The translations under genes were made by a program, and so were the position numbers. A stretch of DNA of 64,000 nucleotides from Bradyrhizobium oligotrophicum S58 (lineage in GTDB: Bacteria; Pseudomonadota; Alphaproteobacteria; Rhizobiales; Xanthobacteraceae): NCBI RefSeq assembly GCF_000344805.1, contig NC_020453.1, positions 1,860,001 to 1,924,000 on the forward strand. Reading direction: 5' to 3'. The notes under the pieces were generated by a model. The model was not told the origin of the DNA. It worked only from the letters and a program-made list of their open reading frames with translations, and made no database searches. Positions 10,901-20,450 of this stretch are shown in pieces. Position 1 is the stretch's first letter. Every line of letters begins with the position of its first letter.

Positions 10901-12956
10901 GGCTTGGAATTGGGCGGTCCTGATGCGGCAGACCGACGATGTCGGTCAGCATCAGCGCCTGCGCGACTTATCCAACGAGCGGAGCACGTTGGAGACGAGG
11001 CTGCGCGAGTTGCTGGAGCAGGTCGTGGTCGCACGGATGCATCTCGGCTTCGCGCAGAACACGAGCGGCACCGTGCGGCAGGCGCTGACAGTGTTCATGG
11101 TCACGCTGCGAAAGATGGCCGCGAGCTGCTCCGGGCCGACGACGGGCCGGCTGCGGCAGGTCGCGCGCGAGGCGCTGGAAAGTTGTTACGAAGGAATCCC
11201 TTGCCAGATCATGCCGGCATGGCGCGTCGCCGAGCAGCTGCCGGCCCGGCTGGGTGCGTTCGACCTCGTCGTCATCGACGATGGCTCGCAGTCCGACCTG
11301 CGCGAGCTCACGACGATGTTCAGGGGACGGAAGGTCGTCGTCGTGGAAGACGACCGGCCCACGGGGGACGTCGTCGGGCAGGGTGGTCGTCGCATCGAAG
11401 CCGTGGAGCACGCCGTTCTGCGCAGCGTTCCGGCGACCATTCGTCAGTTCCTGCTACCCGGCGCTGCGCTCTGCGATCTCGTCAAGCTGCTGTTTCCCAA
11501 CCGGGTGATCAGGCTCCGCGAGCATGCCCGCCGCGTTGATCCCGTCGTGCTCTCGAACGCCGCCTCGTTGCCGCAATTTGCGAAGCTGCCGGCGCCGGCA
11601 GGCGGCACGCATCAGCCTGCGTCGGCACTCGCACTCGAAGGACGCCCGCTATCGACTTCATCCACGGCGCATGCCGCCTATTCGCTCGAGGACGAGATCG
11701 CCACGGTGGCCGAAGGCTTGTCGCTCGCTCGGCATTCGAGCGAGGAGAGCGACGAGCCGACCGTCTCGATGGACAGCCCTCCGCCGGACTGGCTGAGCAA
11801 GCGGACGCGTAGCACTCCGCCGAGCGACGAGGCGCGCCGGTCGGCGCGTGATGAGGCGGCGGACCACGAGCATGCTGCCGCATCGCCTGATGTGCCCGCG
11901 GCTGCATCGCCAGTCGGGGGACAGTCCGCCGTGTCGGTCAAGGTTGCGGAGAACGGCGCACAGCGCTGGGCCGATCGCTTCGCGGATGCGGCATCGCCGC
12001 CGTTGGACGATGCACCGGTTGCGGCCGTCGTGACCGTTCTCGCGCCGCAGCGGGCCGAGACGACGGAGACGCGACCAGCATTCGAGCCGGTGCGCCGCAC
12101 CGCCGCCATCGATCGTTCGCGGCTCACGGTACATGGGCCACGGCCTGATGATGTGTCGAAGCGGCCGCGCCGCTTGCTTCCTCGACGCATCGCGGCCGCG
12201 GCCGCGGTGCTGGCGGTTACGATTGTTGCGACATCGATCTATTGGCAGCCGGCGGCAACGGCTCGAGTCACGACATCCTGGCGTACCGCCTTGAACCAGC
12301 TCGCGGCCTCCTGGAATGCAGGCTCGCCGGCTGTCGCGCAGCCGGCCGGTACCGAGCCGCGCAAGGTCATCGCGGACCGGATCATGCCTGACGGCAAGGT
12401 TGGGGCGGGCGGCGACGGCGCGACCGAGACGATGGTGTCCCACGCCGTGCTGTATCAAGAGGATCCGCAGGATCCCCATGGCAAACGCTATCTCGGCACG
12501 GTGACCTGGCACGTCGTGCCCGCCGCGGGGACGGTGCCCGCATCGATCAAAGGAGACGTCGAGATCGACAAGCGGATGAAGGCGACGTTGTCGCTGCGTC
12601 CCAATGTCGAAAGCGAGATGCCGGCAAGCCACATCATGGAAGTCAAGTTCAATTGGCCGGACGATCCGACTCACGTTGGTGTCGACACTTTGAAGGGCTT
12701 GAGCATGAAGGCCAGGGAATCGGGACGCGGTGCCCCATTGTCCGCCTTGACCGCAAAGGTGACGCCCGAGTTCTTCATGATCGCGCTGTCGGCCGGCGAG
12801 GTCGACACAAAACGAAACGTCCTGCTGCTCAAGGGCAAGGAGTGGATCGATATCCCGATCGTCTATAGCGGGGGCAGCCGGGCGGTCCTGGCGATCGAGA
12901 AGGGGGCAGACGGTGAGCGCGCGTTCAAGGACGCGTTTACTGCCTGGGGGCAATGA
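7911..12956 (+). CDS. Giant membrane-anchored SF1 helicase-like protein with degenerate ATPase motifs
   Basis: 1681 residues from the ATG at 7911 (GGGGA upstream). The N-terminal 300 residues match the leader of UPF1/DNA2-like SF1 helicases (for example EIVWGIGVSRWRRQG followed by IRIRPRMVDGAVNLRAFE). At about 436-470 is VVVQGARGPDRTAAIANVVC, aligned with the usual VVQGPPGTGKT..IANV, but the G-K of Walker A has become D-R. A long coiled-coil-like region follows. At about 1117 is FDLVVIDDGSQSDL, where family members have DEASQSD, and then RVIRLREHARR, like the LREHFRC segment. The second RecA domain is missing; a Pro/Ser-rich linker leads to one membrane helix (about 1423-1448) and a roughly 220-residue C-terminal domain I do not recognise. 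It is probably a non-catalytic scaffold. The next gene starts inside its 3' end. Confidence 0.75.
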   Translation: MNAVHRSEPAIGLLQNVLGYLAQVVLHDARVIERLSDHQLDGGHRFVFHQHELDELPGITQNTFDADGPVWLSVERLTATNPPAVDSDLAMWIDVSSDPDRRPLVRQRVAVTVDEAEKERLIEAGHARADHCSPASGPGASARHWIVRLRLEQRPGIVERLDRYLADAWATWAALERPRRQTIAVYQRLQEMAREAAAAGNDRSCEIVWGIGVSRWRRQGRALDLPLLERLVEIEVLENSDAEIRIRPRMVDGAVNLRAFETPSSAARGTGENVERLLEPVERRGELSPFQPESFKPILSAISSQLDLQGDHRPTMLGSAIPLQEASDRLTISDRWVIFARPRSDELLLRDITRLKFAMDYAPRSECCLDALAHMLLGAPDHLTKERLRRRLSGVIGDPIDVVPAAQAAADQGDLFFPLPTNSDQMEIVRQLRRSDGVVVQGARGPDRTAAIANVVCHHLALGLRVLVVSRNESALALLSEQLPRAIRELTVQLTGSDKDVLKHAETVVGRLLSIVEAMDLADQAEAVSRLERDIIATSQEISRLDDEVGDVARRSVLNLSEVSDLPLDALTSLIADRGTYAWFIDRPSRFLGETELLVSAIDQARAARLRLAGDLAFVDDHLPAVAALPDAAAMTRLHEELQSTGERLDGDRDVRLARHLIATLGVEAADKFAGDLDALAAAHRIIIDEPWLAALSPLRSRPDETSDDGAMLVDFARDASALLPRRAGFLVRPVEIPADAFAKPELLAVVERLSAGERASIFSLSGRALKQTVDAIKVAGFAPKTAADWSHVRDYLKWRRHLHSLDARWRLLAAEIGAPGPEPESSHSFHGYERIIKCVEVAIVTAALARRSVSATVPKLSMADGEIAALLGDGRRLSALAAAVRNAANQLAAQRMELTRLNELFGGDGALASYVRADVLSQIGRDGVDPREIGQRWTAIRRRVQALHDRRADIELLDEVCRELTELGADVFARRIRTEPADRESGDPVLAADWVMAWNWAVLMRQTDDVGQHQRLRDLSNERSTLETRLRELLEQVVVARMHLGFAQNTSGTVRQALTVFMVTLRKMAASCSGPTTGRLRQVAREALESCYEGIPCQIMPAWRVAEQLPARLGAFDLVVIDDGSQSDLRELTTMFRGRKVVVVEDDRPTGDVVGQGGRRIEAVEHAVLRSVPATIRQFLLPGAALCDLVKLLFPNRVIRLREHARRVDPVVLSNAASLPQFAKLPAPAGGTHQPASALALEGRPLSTSSTAHAAYSLEDEIATVAEGLSLARHSSEESDEPTVSMDSPPPDWLSKRTRSTPPSDEARRSARDEAADHEHAAASPDVPAAASPVGGQSAVSVKVAENGAQRWADRFADAASPPLDDAPVAAVVTVLAPQRAETTETRPAFEPVRRTAAIDRSRLTVHGPRPDDVSKRPRRLLPRRIAAAAAVLAVTIVATSIYWQPAATARVTTSWRTALNQLAASWNAGSPAVAQPAGTEPRKVIADRIMPDGKVGAGGDGATETMVSHAVLYQEDPQDPHGKRYLGTVTWHVVPAAGTVPASIKGDVEIDKRMKATLSLRPNVESEMPASHIMEVKFNWPDDPTHVGVDTLKGLSMKARESGRGAPLSALTAKVTPEFFMIALSAGEVDTKRNVLLLKGKEWIDIPIVYSGGSRAVLAIEKGADGERAFKDAFTAWGQ

Positions 12957-14526
12957 GACGGTGCGACCGATGCGCGGTGGGCCCCGTACGATGATCGGGA
13001 TCGACGTCCTGAAGCAGTTGCAGGCCCCGGCCTTGGACGAGGCCGATCGGCCGATTACGACCGTCGTCTATTCCGTGCCTTGCGAGCGGTGTGGCCGGGA
13101 GGTCGGGATCGCGTTGAATGCGCTGCGCGCTCCCAGCTTCCATCGCGTCGACGAGCAGGTCGAATGCCCCGAGATCCAGGAGCGCCGGAGCAAGGGTGAT
13201 GGCGGCCTGCTGCTGATGATGTGTCGGCCGTTGAAGCAGTCGCTCGATGCCAGGTGCGATGCTGCCGCGGTCACGGCGACGGCTCCTGACGCCGGCCGGG
13301 CGCGGCGGGTCTGCTGCAGCATCCCCGGCGTGTCGACCGCACAATATTCACCGAACGAGGCGCGCAGCCTTGCCGAGATCTGGCAGGCGCACGGGCAGGC
13401 CAAGCTGGCCACCAGCCTGCGCGCGGCAGCTGCGACAGCGGAGCGCTCGCCGCTCGTTCGGACTTTCGCCGCGACCGGCCTCGTCGGCGCATTGCTGCTC
13501 GGCCCTCTCGGCGGCTGGTTCATGGTGACGCGCAAGCCGGCCGCGCCGCCGCCATCGCTGCCGGCCGCGCAGCTCCAGGCTGCGGAAAGGTCTGAGCCAC
13601 CGTCGGACCTCGGACCTGCGGACGCGCCGCCACGCAGCGCCGCTGCGCTGCCAGCATTGGCTGCGACGGACCCAACTCCGGCTCGATCGCAGAATACGTC
13701 GGAAGCTGCGATGCCCGCGCGCCCTGCGGAGATGGCACCGGGCGAGGCGCCAGTCCCTGGTGCGCCGGCAGTCGCAAGCACCGGTGCGGATGCAGCCCCG
13801 GCCGTGGCTTCGACGGCAGCTCCGGCTCCAACTCCAGAGGAAGGAGCGAAGGTCCGGCTGCCTGACATCGTGATGATCCCAGGCGGAGCCTTCGCGATGG
13901 GCGGCGTGGAGAGCGCCGAGCTTCCCGTCCACCGGGTCACGATCAAGCCGTTTGCGCTCGGCAAATACCCGGTCACGGTCGGCGAGTGGAAGGAGTGCGT
14001 GACCGACAAGGCATGCGCCGACGTGACCTCAGGTCCGGATGACAACCCGGTCACGAATGTCAGCTACGACGACGCCAAGGCCTATCTGGCGTGGCTCTCG
14101 CGGGTCGTGGGCAAGCCGTTTCGGCTTCCGACCGAAGCCGAGTGGGAATATGCAGCGCGCGGCGGCGCGACCACGAAGTTCTGGTGGGGCGACCAGATGC
14201 GCGCCGGCATGGCCGGTTGCAGCGGATGCAACGACGCCGGCGAGCCCTCGCGACTGATGAAGGTAGGGAGTTTTCAGGCCAATCCCTTTGGCCTGTTCGA
14301 CATGGGCGGCTGTGTCGATCAGTGGGTGGCAGACAGCTGGCACAAGACCTATCAGGGGGCGCCGTCCGATGGCTCGGCGTGGACCGATGAGCAGAGCTTT
14401 GTCCGCGTCATTCGCTCGGGGTCGTGGAAGAATGACGCGAGCTATGTGCGCAGCGGGAGCCGCGACCACTACGATGCACGTGTCAGGTATCCGACGCACG
14501 GCTTCCGCGTCGCCCTTTCACTCTAG
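12913..14526 (+). CDS. Membrane-anchored SUMF1 (formylglycine-generating-enzyme-like) domain protein
   Basis: 537 residues. The GTG at 12913 has a strong ribosome-binding site (GAGAAGGGGG, 6 nt away) and overlaps the preceding gene by 44 nt; ATG codons at 12970 and 12991 are alternatives. The N-terminal part has several Cys (CERCG and later) that could bind metal. A membrane helix follows (about 182-203), then an Ala/Pro-rich linker and a SUMF1 domain (about 315-537) with MIPGGAFAMGG, FRLPTEAEWEYAARGG and RSGSWKNDASYVRSGSRD. The paired cysteines of active formylglycine-generating enzyme are absent from the C-terminal region, so enzymatic sulfatase activation is unlikely. Coupling to the helicase-like gene suggests the two proteins act together at the membrane (inference). 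Confidence 0.82.
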   Translation: MSARSRTRLLPGGNETVRPMRGGPRTMIGIDVLKQLQAPALDEADRPITTVVYSVPCERCGREVGIALNALRAPSFHRVDEQVECPEIQERRSKGDGGLLLMMCRPLKQSLDARCDAAAVTATAPDAGRARRVCCSIPGVSTAQYSPNEARSLAEIWQAHGQAKLATSLRAAAATAERSPLVRTFAATGLVGALLLGPLGGWFMVTRKPAAPPPSLPAAQLQAAERSEPPSDLGPADAPPRSAAALPALAATDPTPARSQNTSEAAMPARPAEMAPGEAPVPGAPAVASTGADAAPAVASTAAPAPTPEEGAKVRLPDIVMIPGGAFAMGGVESAELPVHRVTIKPFALGKYPVTVGEWKECVTDKACADVTSGPDDNPVTNVSYDDAKAYLAWLSRVVGKPFRLPTEAEWEYAARGGATTKFWWGDQMRAGMAGCSGCNDAGEPSRLMKVGSFQANPFGLFDMGGCVDQWVADSWHKTYQGAPSDGSAWTDEQSFVRVIRSGSWKNDASYVRSGSRDHYDARVRYPTHGFRVALSL

Positions 14527-14681
14527 GGCGGCCGCATCGCGTGAGCTCCCGGTGAAGAATCGGGGCATTCTCATGCGCGGAACCTCAAATTTGCCGTGGT
14601 GCCACCCGAGTTATCGTCTGGCGTTCTTCTTTTGAATTCACGGGTCCTTGCCTGCGGACCATTTTTACGAGTTGGAGAGTT

Positions 14682-15359
14682 ATGAGTGGGGGAAGATCTG
14701 CGCGTCCTGCGCCGCCATTCGTCGTGAAGGCGTCGCGACGACGTCTTGTTGCGCCGATTTCGAAGCGTGGGCGGATCGTGTTGGCCATCGCGCTGATGCT
14801 GTTGCCCAGCCTTGCATGGGGGCAAGGGACGGCGGCTCCCAAGGACGCTTCGCTTTATTTCGTCTCGCCGGCCGATGGCGATACCGTGAAGGGCGCATTT
14901 CGGTGCCGCTTCGGGCTGCGCAACATGGGCGTGACGCATGCCGGCGACAGCTTTGCCAATAGTGGCCATCATCATCTTCTGATCGATTCCGATGAGCCGA
15001 TCAGTCCGGGCGAACCGATTCCGCAGGATAGAAAGCACCTTCACTATGGCGCAGGCGAGACCGAGGCGCTGGTCGAACTGCCTCCGGGCAAGCATACGCT
15101 GCAGCTGGTGCTCGGCGACGGCATGCACTTCAACTTCGACCCGCCGCTGGTGTCGAAGAAGATCACCATCACCGTCAGCAATGCGTCGCAGCGACACGGC
15201 GAGAGCCTCGCGCATGTCCACCGGCGGAGCCGCCATCTTCAAGTGCGCACCGCACGACCAGCCCCGCCAGCCCCCGCCCCGGACGCGCCGCCACCCGACC
15301 CCTCCAAATCCGCGAGCGCCGTCGATTTCATCAAGAATCAGTTGTTCGGCACGAAATGA
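14682..15359 (+). CDS. Secreted DUF4399 domain protein
   Basis: 225 residues. A basic N-terminus and the hydrophobic stretch IVLAIALMLLPSLAWGQG (about 32-49) make a signal peptide. The mature part contains the DUF4399 pattern: YFVSPADGDTVKGAFRCRFGLRNMGV followed by GHHHLLID and a closing PGKHTLQLVLGDGMHFNFDPP. A Pro/Ala-rich C-terminal tail follows. DUF4399 proteins are small periplasmic proteins of unknown function; the His cluster might bind metal (inference). It stands alone 155 nt after the SUMF1 gene and may or may not share its transcript. Confidence 0.85.
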   Translation: MSGGRSARPAPPFVVKASRRRLVAPISKRGRIVLAIALMLLPSLAWGQGTAAPKDASLYFVSPADGDTVKGAFRCRFGLRNMGVTHAGDSFANSGHHHLLIDSDEPISPGEPIPQDRKHLHYGAGETEALVELPPGKHTLQLVLGDGMHFNFDPPLVSKKITITVSNASQRHGESLAHVHRRSRHLQVRTARPAPPAPAPDAPPPDPSKSASAVDFIKNQLFGTK

Positions 15360-15627
15360 ACGTAGGCCGATCATCGGCAGATTGGACTGCTCGCATCTTC
15401 AGACGAAGCAGCTCGAAGTGCCGGCTGAGGAGCGCTCCGACGAGATCGGCGAGATAGCCGCGCCTCGCTCGTGTTCAAGCGCAGTGTGGTCGAGCGCCTG
15501 GCTTGCGACGGGACAAAACGAGCATCAAGCTCGCGCCAAAGGTCTGACTGCTGCCGTGATTGCTAGTGTCCACGCGAGCGAGGAGCGCCTACGCGTTTCC
15601 GCCGCAGGACGAGACGTCGTCGCTCGA

Positions 15628-15915
15628 CTAGCCTTGACGACGCAGAAATCCCGTGATCGTCACCTTCTCCCAGATGCCGGCCGCGGCAAAGGGATCGGCG
15701 CTGTTGAACGCTTCGACTTCGGCTCGCCCGGGCGCCTCGATGAGGAACAGGCTGCCGATCATCTTCTCGCCGTCGTCGGACACCAGCGGGCCCGACATCA
15801 CGATCTTGACGCCGAAGCGCGACGTGTCGCTGAGGAACGCCTTGTGCGCATCATAGTTGGCGAGCCGGGTCGGCAGCGCGCCGGTGCGGTCGAGGGCGTG
15901 AATGGCAAACAGCAT
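15628..15915 (-). CDS. YciI family protein
   Basis: 95 residues matching YciI-like ferredoxin-fold proteins: MLFAIHALDRTGAL at the start, a middle MSGPLVSDDGEKMIGSLFLIEA and the closing DPFAAAGIWEKVTITGF. Family members carry a conserved His/Asp pair, present here as H7 and the D of SADPF. Some related proteins act in aromatic degradation, such as muconolactone isomerase-like folds. It is the last gene of the leftward catabolic operon, separated from the binding-protein gene by a perfect hairpin at 15936-15961, so it may be expressed at a different level. The exact reaction is unknown. Confidence 0.85.
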   Translation of the reverse strand: MLFAIHALDRTGALPTRLANYDAHKAFLSDTSRFGVKIVMSGPLVSDDGEKMIGSLFLIEAPGRAEVEAFNSADPFAAAGIWEKVTITGFLRRQG

Positions 15916-15935
15916 GATGTCTCCGATCAGAACTT

Positions 15936-15961
15936 GGGACGGCCATCCAAGCGGCCGTCCC
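15936..15961 (-). terminator. Perfect 9-bp stem hairpin between the binding-protein gene and the YciI gene
   Basis: GGGACGGCC and GGCCGTCCC flank an 8-nt loop. The stem is perfect but no T-run follows on either strand, so it is better seen as an mRNA-stabilising or partially attenuating hairpin than a clear intrinsic terminator. Confidence 0.45.
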
Positions 15962-15984
15962 GGGGGCGTTGAACGTGTGGCCGA

Positions 15985-16962
15985 CTACTTGACGCCGAGC
16001 TTGACGGCCTCTTCGAAGGTCGGGCAGATCCGGCTCTCCAGCGGCACGTCGAAAGGCTTGAAATTGTCCTGGGTGATGATGGTCGGCTTCAGCACGATCT
16101 CGTTGATGACGGGCTGTTCGCGAAGCGCGCGGATCGCCATCATCGTTCCGAGGCAACCCTGCGCGAAACCGTTGTAGTCGCCGCTGGCGAGCAGTTTGCC
16201 AGACTTGATGGCGTCGATCGCCTCCTTGGTGCCGTTGATGCCGATTACCTGCGCCTTCCGGTTGGCGCCGTCGAGCGCCTCGATCGCGCCGACCGCCATG
16301 GCGTCATTGGCGGCGAGCACGCCGTCGATCTGCGCGTTGGACTGCATCAGGTTCTCCATCACCTGCAGCGCCTGCAGCCGTTGATAGTTGCCGGGCTGCG
16401 AGGCGAGCAGCTTGATCCCCGGATTCTCCTTCAGCGCATCGTTGAAGCCGCGGACGCGGTCGACATTGGTCAGCGAGCCCTTGACGCCCTCGATGATGAC
16501 GATGTTGCCCTTGCCGCTGAGCGCCTTCAGGAGATAGCGCGCGGTCTCGAGGCCGAGGCTGTAGTCGTCGGCGCCGATGAAGGAAAGGAACTTGCCGCCG
16601 GCGGAACGGTCGGTGATGTTGACCACGGGGATCTTGGCGTCGTTGATCTTTTCGACTCCCGGCACCATCGCCTTGTAGTCGACCGGCGTGAAGACGATGG
16701 CGCTCGGCTTCTTCACCACCACGTCCTCAATCTGGCTGAGTTGCTCAGGGATCGAGTCGGGCTTGGTCGGGATGTAATGGAGCGTCTTGGCGTTGAGGAC
16801 CTTTGCCATGTTGTCGGCGCCGACCCGCACGGTCTGGAAGAACGGGTTGGTCTGGTTCTTGGTGAACACGGCGATGGTCTCGCCATCGGCGCGGGCCTGG
16901 GTCGTGAATGCCGCCGCCATCAGGAGCGGCAGCGCGAGATAGCCTAATTTCCGGTACTGCAT
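15985..16962 (-). CDS. Sugar-type ABC transporter periplasmic substrate-binding protein (RbsB family)
   Basis: 325 residues from the ATG at 16962, chosen because GGAG sits 6 nt upstream; an ATG at 16974 is less well placed. A signal peptide (LGYLALPLLMAAAFTTQARA) precedes a type-1 periplasmic-binding fold: NQTNPFFQTVRVGADNMAK, VFTPVDYKAMVPGVEKINDA, IPVVNITDRSAGG and DGVLAANDAMAVGAIEAL, as in ribose/galactose-binding proteins. It delivers a ligand to the two permeases and ATPase encoded just upstream. Gene context (hydroxyquinol catabolism) suggests that the ligand could be an aromatic glycoside or a polyol/sugar acid, but the sequence does not say. Confidence 0.93.
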   Translation of the reverse strand: MQYRKLGYLALPLLMAAAFTTQARADGETIAVFTKNQTNPFFQTVRVGADNMAKVLNAKTLHYIPTKPDSIPEQLSQIEDVVVKKPSAIVFTPVDYKAMVPGVEKINDAKIPVVNITDRSAGGKFLSFIGADDYSLGLETARYLLKALSGKGNIVIIEGVKGSLTNVDRVRGFNDALKENPGIKLLASQPGNYQRLQALQVMENLMQSNAQIDGVLAANDAMAVGAIEALDGANRKAQVIGINGTKEAIDAIKSGKLLASGDYNGFAQGCLGTMMAIRALREQPVINEIVLKPTIITQDNFKPFDVPLESRICPTFEEAVKLGVK

Positions 16963-17006
16963 TGTGGTCTCCATCCCTCATTCTGGTTTGTTGGTCTTTC
17001 AGAAAC

Positions 17007-17984
17007 TCATTGCGTGCGGCGGCGCGTCTTCATATCGAGCCAGACCGCGAGAATGACGATGACCCCGGTGACGAGCGGCTGCCAGTTGGCGCTCACCGAC
17101 AGGAGGTTCATGCCGTTCAGCACGAGCGTCAGGATCAGCGCGCCGACAAAGGTGCCGAATACGGTGCCGACGCCGCCGAACAGCGAGGTGCCGCCGATCA
17201 GCACGGCCGCGATCGCCGGCAGCGTCAGGCTCTCGCCGATGTCGGCCTCCGCCGAATTCAGCCGCGACAGAAAAATGATCGAGGCGAGTCCAGCCATGGT
17301 GCCGGAGACGGCATAGACCAGCAGCAATCGCCGCGTGACCGGGATGCCCGAGAGTCGCGCCGCGACCGGATTGGCGCCGATCGCATAGATCTCCTGGCCC
17401 CAGATCGTTCGCTGGGCAAACAGCGTTCCGATCCCAAGGAACACCAGCAGCAGATAGACCGGGATCGGCAGGCCGAACAGATAGCCGCTGCCAATCTGGC
17501 GAAAGCCCGCGGGAAAGCCATGGATGGTGTCGCCCGCCATGTACCAATAAGTGAGGCCGTTGAGCACCCACAGCATGCCGTAGGTGGCGATGAAGGAAGG
17601 GATGCGCAGCGCGGTCACCATCACGCCGTTGAGCAGGCCGACAGCGCCGCCGACGACCAGCGCGGTGACGATGCCGAGCAGCGGCGAGCCGGTCTGGTGG
17701 ATCACGGTGCCGGCGAGGCAGGCGGAAAGCGCGACATTGGCTCCGACGGACAGATCGAGACCGGCGGTCAGCACCACCAGCGTCAGGCCCGAGGCGATGA
17801 AGAAGGTCAGGCTCGCCTGGCGCAGCACGTTGAGGATGTTGCCAAGGCTCAGGAAGGAATCGCTGAGCACCGCGAGCACAGCGCAGATGAGCAGCGCGGC
17901 GAGCAGGCGATAGAACACCTGGATCGCCTCCTGCGACACGAGGGAGCGGGATGGCGAAATGGCCTGTTTGGTGATGTCCGTCAT
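17007..17984 (-). CDS. CUT2-type sugar ABC transporter permease (RbsC family)
   Basis: 325 residues with about nine hydrophobic segments and the RbsC hallmark LTLVVLTAGLDLSVGANVALSA. A second family segment is AVLIGGTSLFGGVGTVFGTFVGALIL near the C-terminus. It forms the transmembrane pore with the permease encoded immediately upstream; the ATG at 17984 overlaps that gene's stop by 4 nt (ATGA). The two permeases differ in sequence, so the importer is probably a heterodimer. The binding-protein gene follows 44 nt downstream. Confidence 0.93.
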   Translation of the reverse strand: MTDITKQAISPSRSLVSQEAIQVFYRLLAALLICAVLAVLSDSFLSLGNILNVLRQASLTFFIASGLTLVVLTAGLDLSVGANVALSACLAGTVIHQTGSPLLGIVTALVVGGAVGLLNGVMVTALRIPSFIATYGMLWVLNGLTYWYMAGDTIHGFPAGFRQIGSGYLFGLPIPVYLLLVFLGIGTLFAQRTIWGQEIYAIGANPVAARLSGIPVTRRLLLVYAVSGTMAGLASIIFLSRLNSAEADIGESLTLPAIAAVLIGGTSLFGGVGTVFGTFVGALILTLVLNGMNLLSVSANWQPLVTGVIVILAVWLDMKTRRRTQ

Positions 17985-18923
17985 GCGCGGCTCCGCAGTC
18001 CGTCGAGGAACAGTGCGACGATGACGAGAAGACCGACGCTTGCCACCTGCACCGAGGATGGCAGGGAAATGAGGTTGAGCCCGTTGCGCAGGACGCCGAC
18101 GGCGATCACGCCGAGCAGGGTGCCGAGCAGCCAGCCATTGCCGCGCTCGAACGAGGTGCCGCCGACCGCAACCGCTGCGATGGCATCGAATTCGATGCCA
18201 AGGCCCGCGGTCGGATGTCCGGAGTTCATGCGCGCGGTCATCAGCAGACCGGCGATGCCGGCCATGGCACCGCCGATCGCATAGACCGCGATCAGGAGCC
18301 GGTTCGGCGAGAGGCCGGCGTAGCGCAGCGCTTCGCGGTTGCCACCGAGCGCGAAGATGTAGGTGCCGAAGCGGGTATGATAGAGCAGGCCGTGGAACGC
18401 AGCATAGGTCACGAGCGCCATCACGATCGGAACGGGCACGCCCAGCAACGTCGACGAGTAGATGTCGCGCACGCTGTGGGGAATGCCGACCACGCTCTGG
18501 CCGTCGCTGACGATCAGCGAGAGGCCCTGCGCCATGCCGAGCGTGCCGAGCGTCGCGACGAATGGCGGAATGCCCAGGATCGCGACCAGCCAGCCGTTGA
18601 CGGTGCCGAACGCGGCGCCGACCAGCAGGCCGGCGCCCAGGCCCAGCAGCATCGATTGGGTCGCCAGCGACACGATCGCGACGCAGAGCGAGGTCAGCGT
18701 CAGCACCGCGCCCATCGACAGGTCGAGCCCCTCGGTCATGATGATCAATGTCATCGGCAGTGCGAGCATGGTCAGGATCGTCGACTGCACCAGCACGTTG
18801 GAGAGATTGGCGCCGGACAGGAAGCCGGGCGCGGTCGCGCTGAACAGCGCGATGAGCACGACCAGAACGATGGCAACGCCGGGAATGCGTTGCAGCGGAT
18901 GGGGCTGTGAAACGACCGCTGCC

Positions 18924-18931
<8 letters not shown>
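17981..18931 (-). CDS. CUT2-type sugar ABC transporter permease (RbsC family), second subunit
   Basis: 316 residues, multi-pass. Family features are LPMTLIIMTEGLDLSMGAVLTLTSL (about 60-84), the RYAGLSPNRLLIAVYAIGGAMAGIAG segment and AVAVGGTSFERGNGWLLGTLLGV. It partners the following permease. The start overlaps the end of the ATPase gene by 8 nt and its stop overlaps the next permease start by 4 nt, so the importer genes are translationally coupled. Confidence 0.93.

Positions 18932-20446
<1,515 letters not shown>

Positions 20447-20450
<4 letters not shown>

Noticed and set aside
12913..14526. Active formylglycine-generating enzyme
   Set aside because: The cysteine pair expected in the C-terminal catalytic region is not present.
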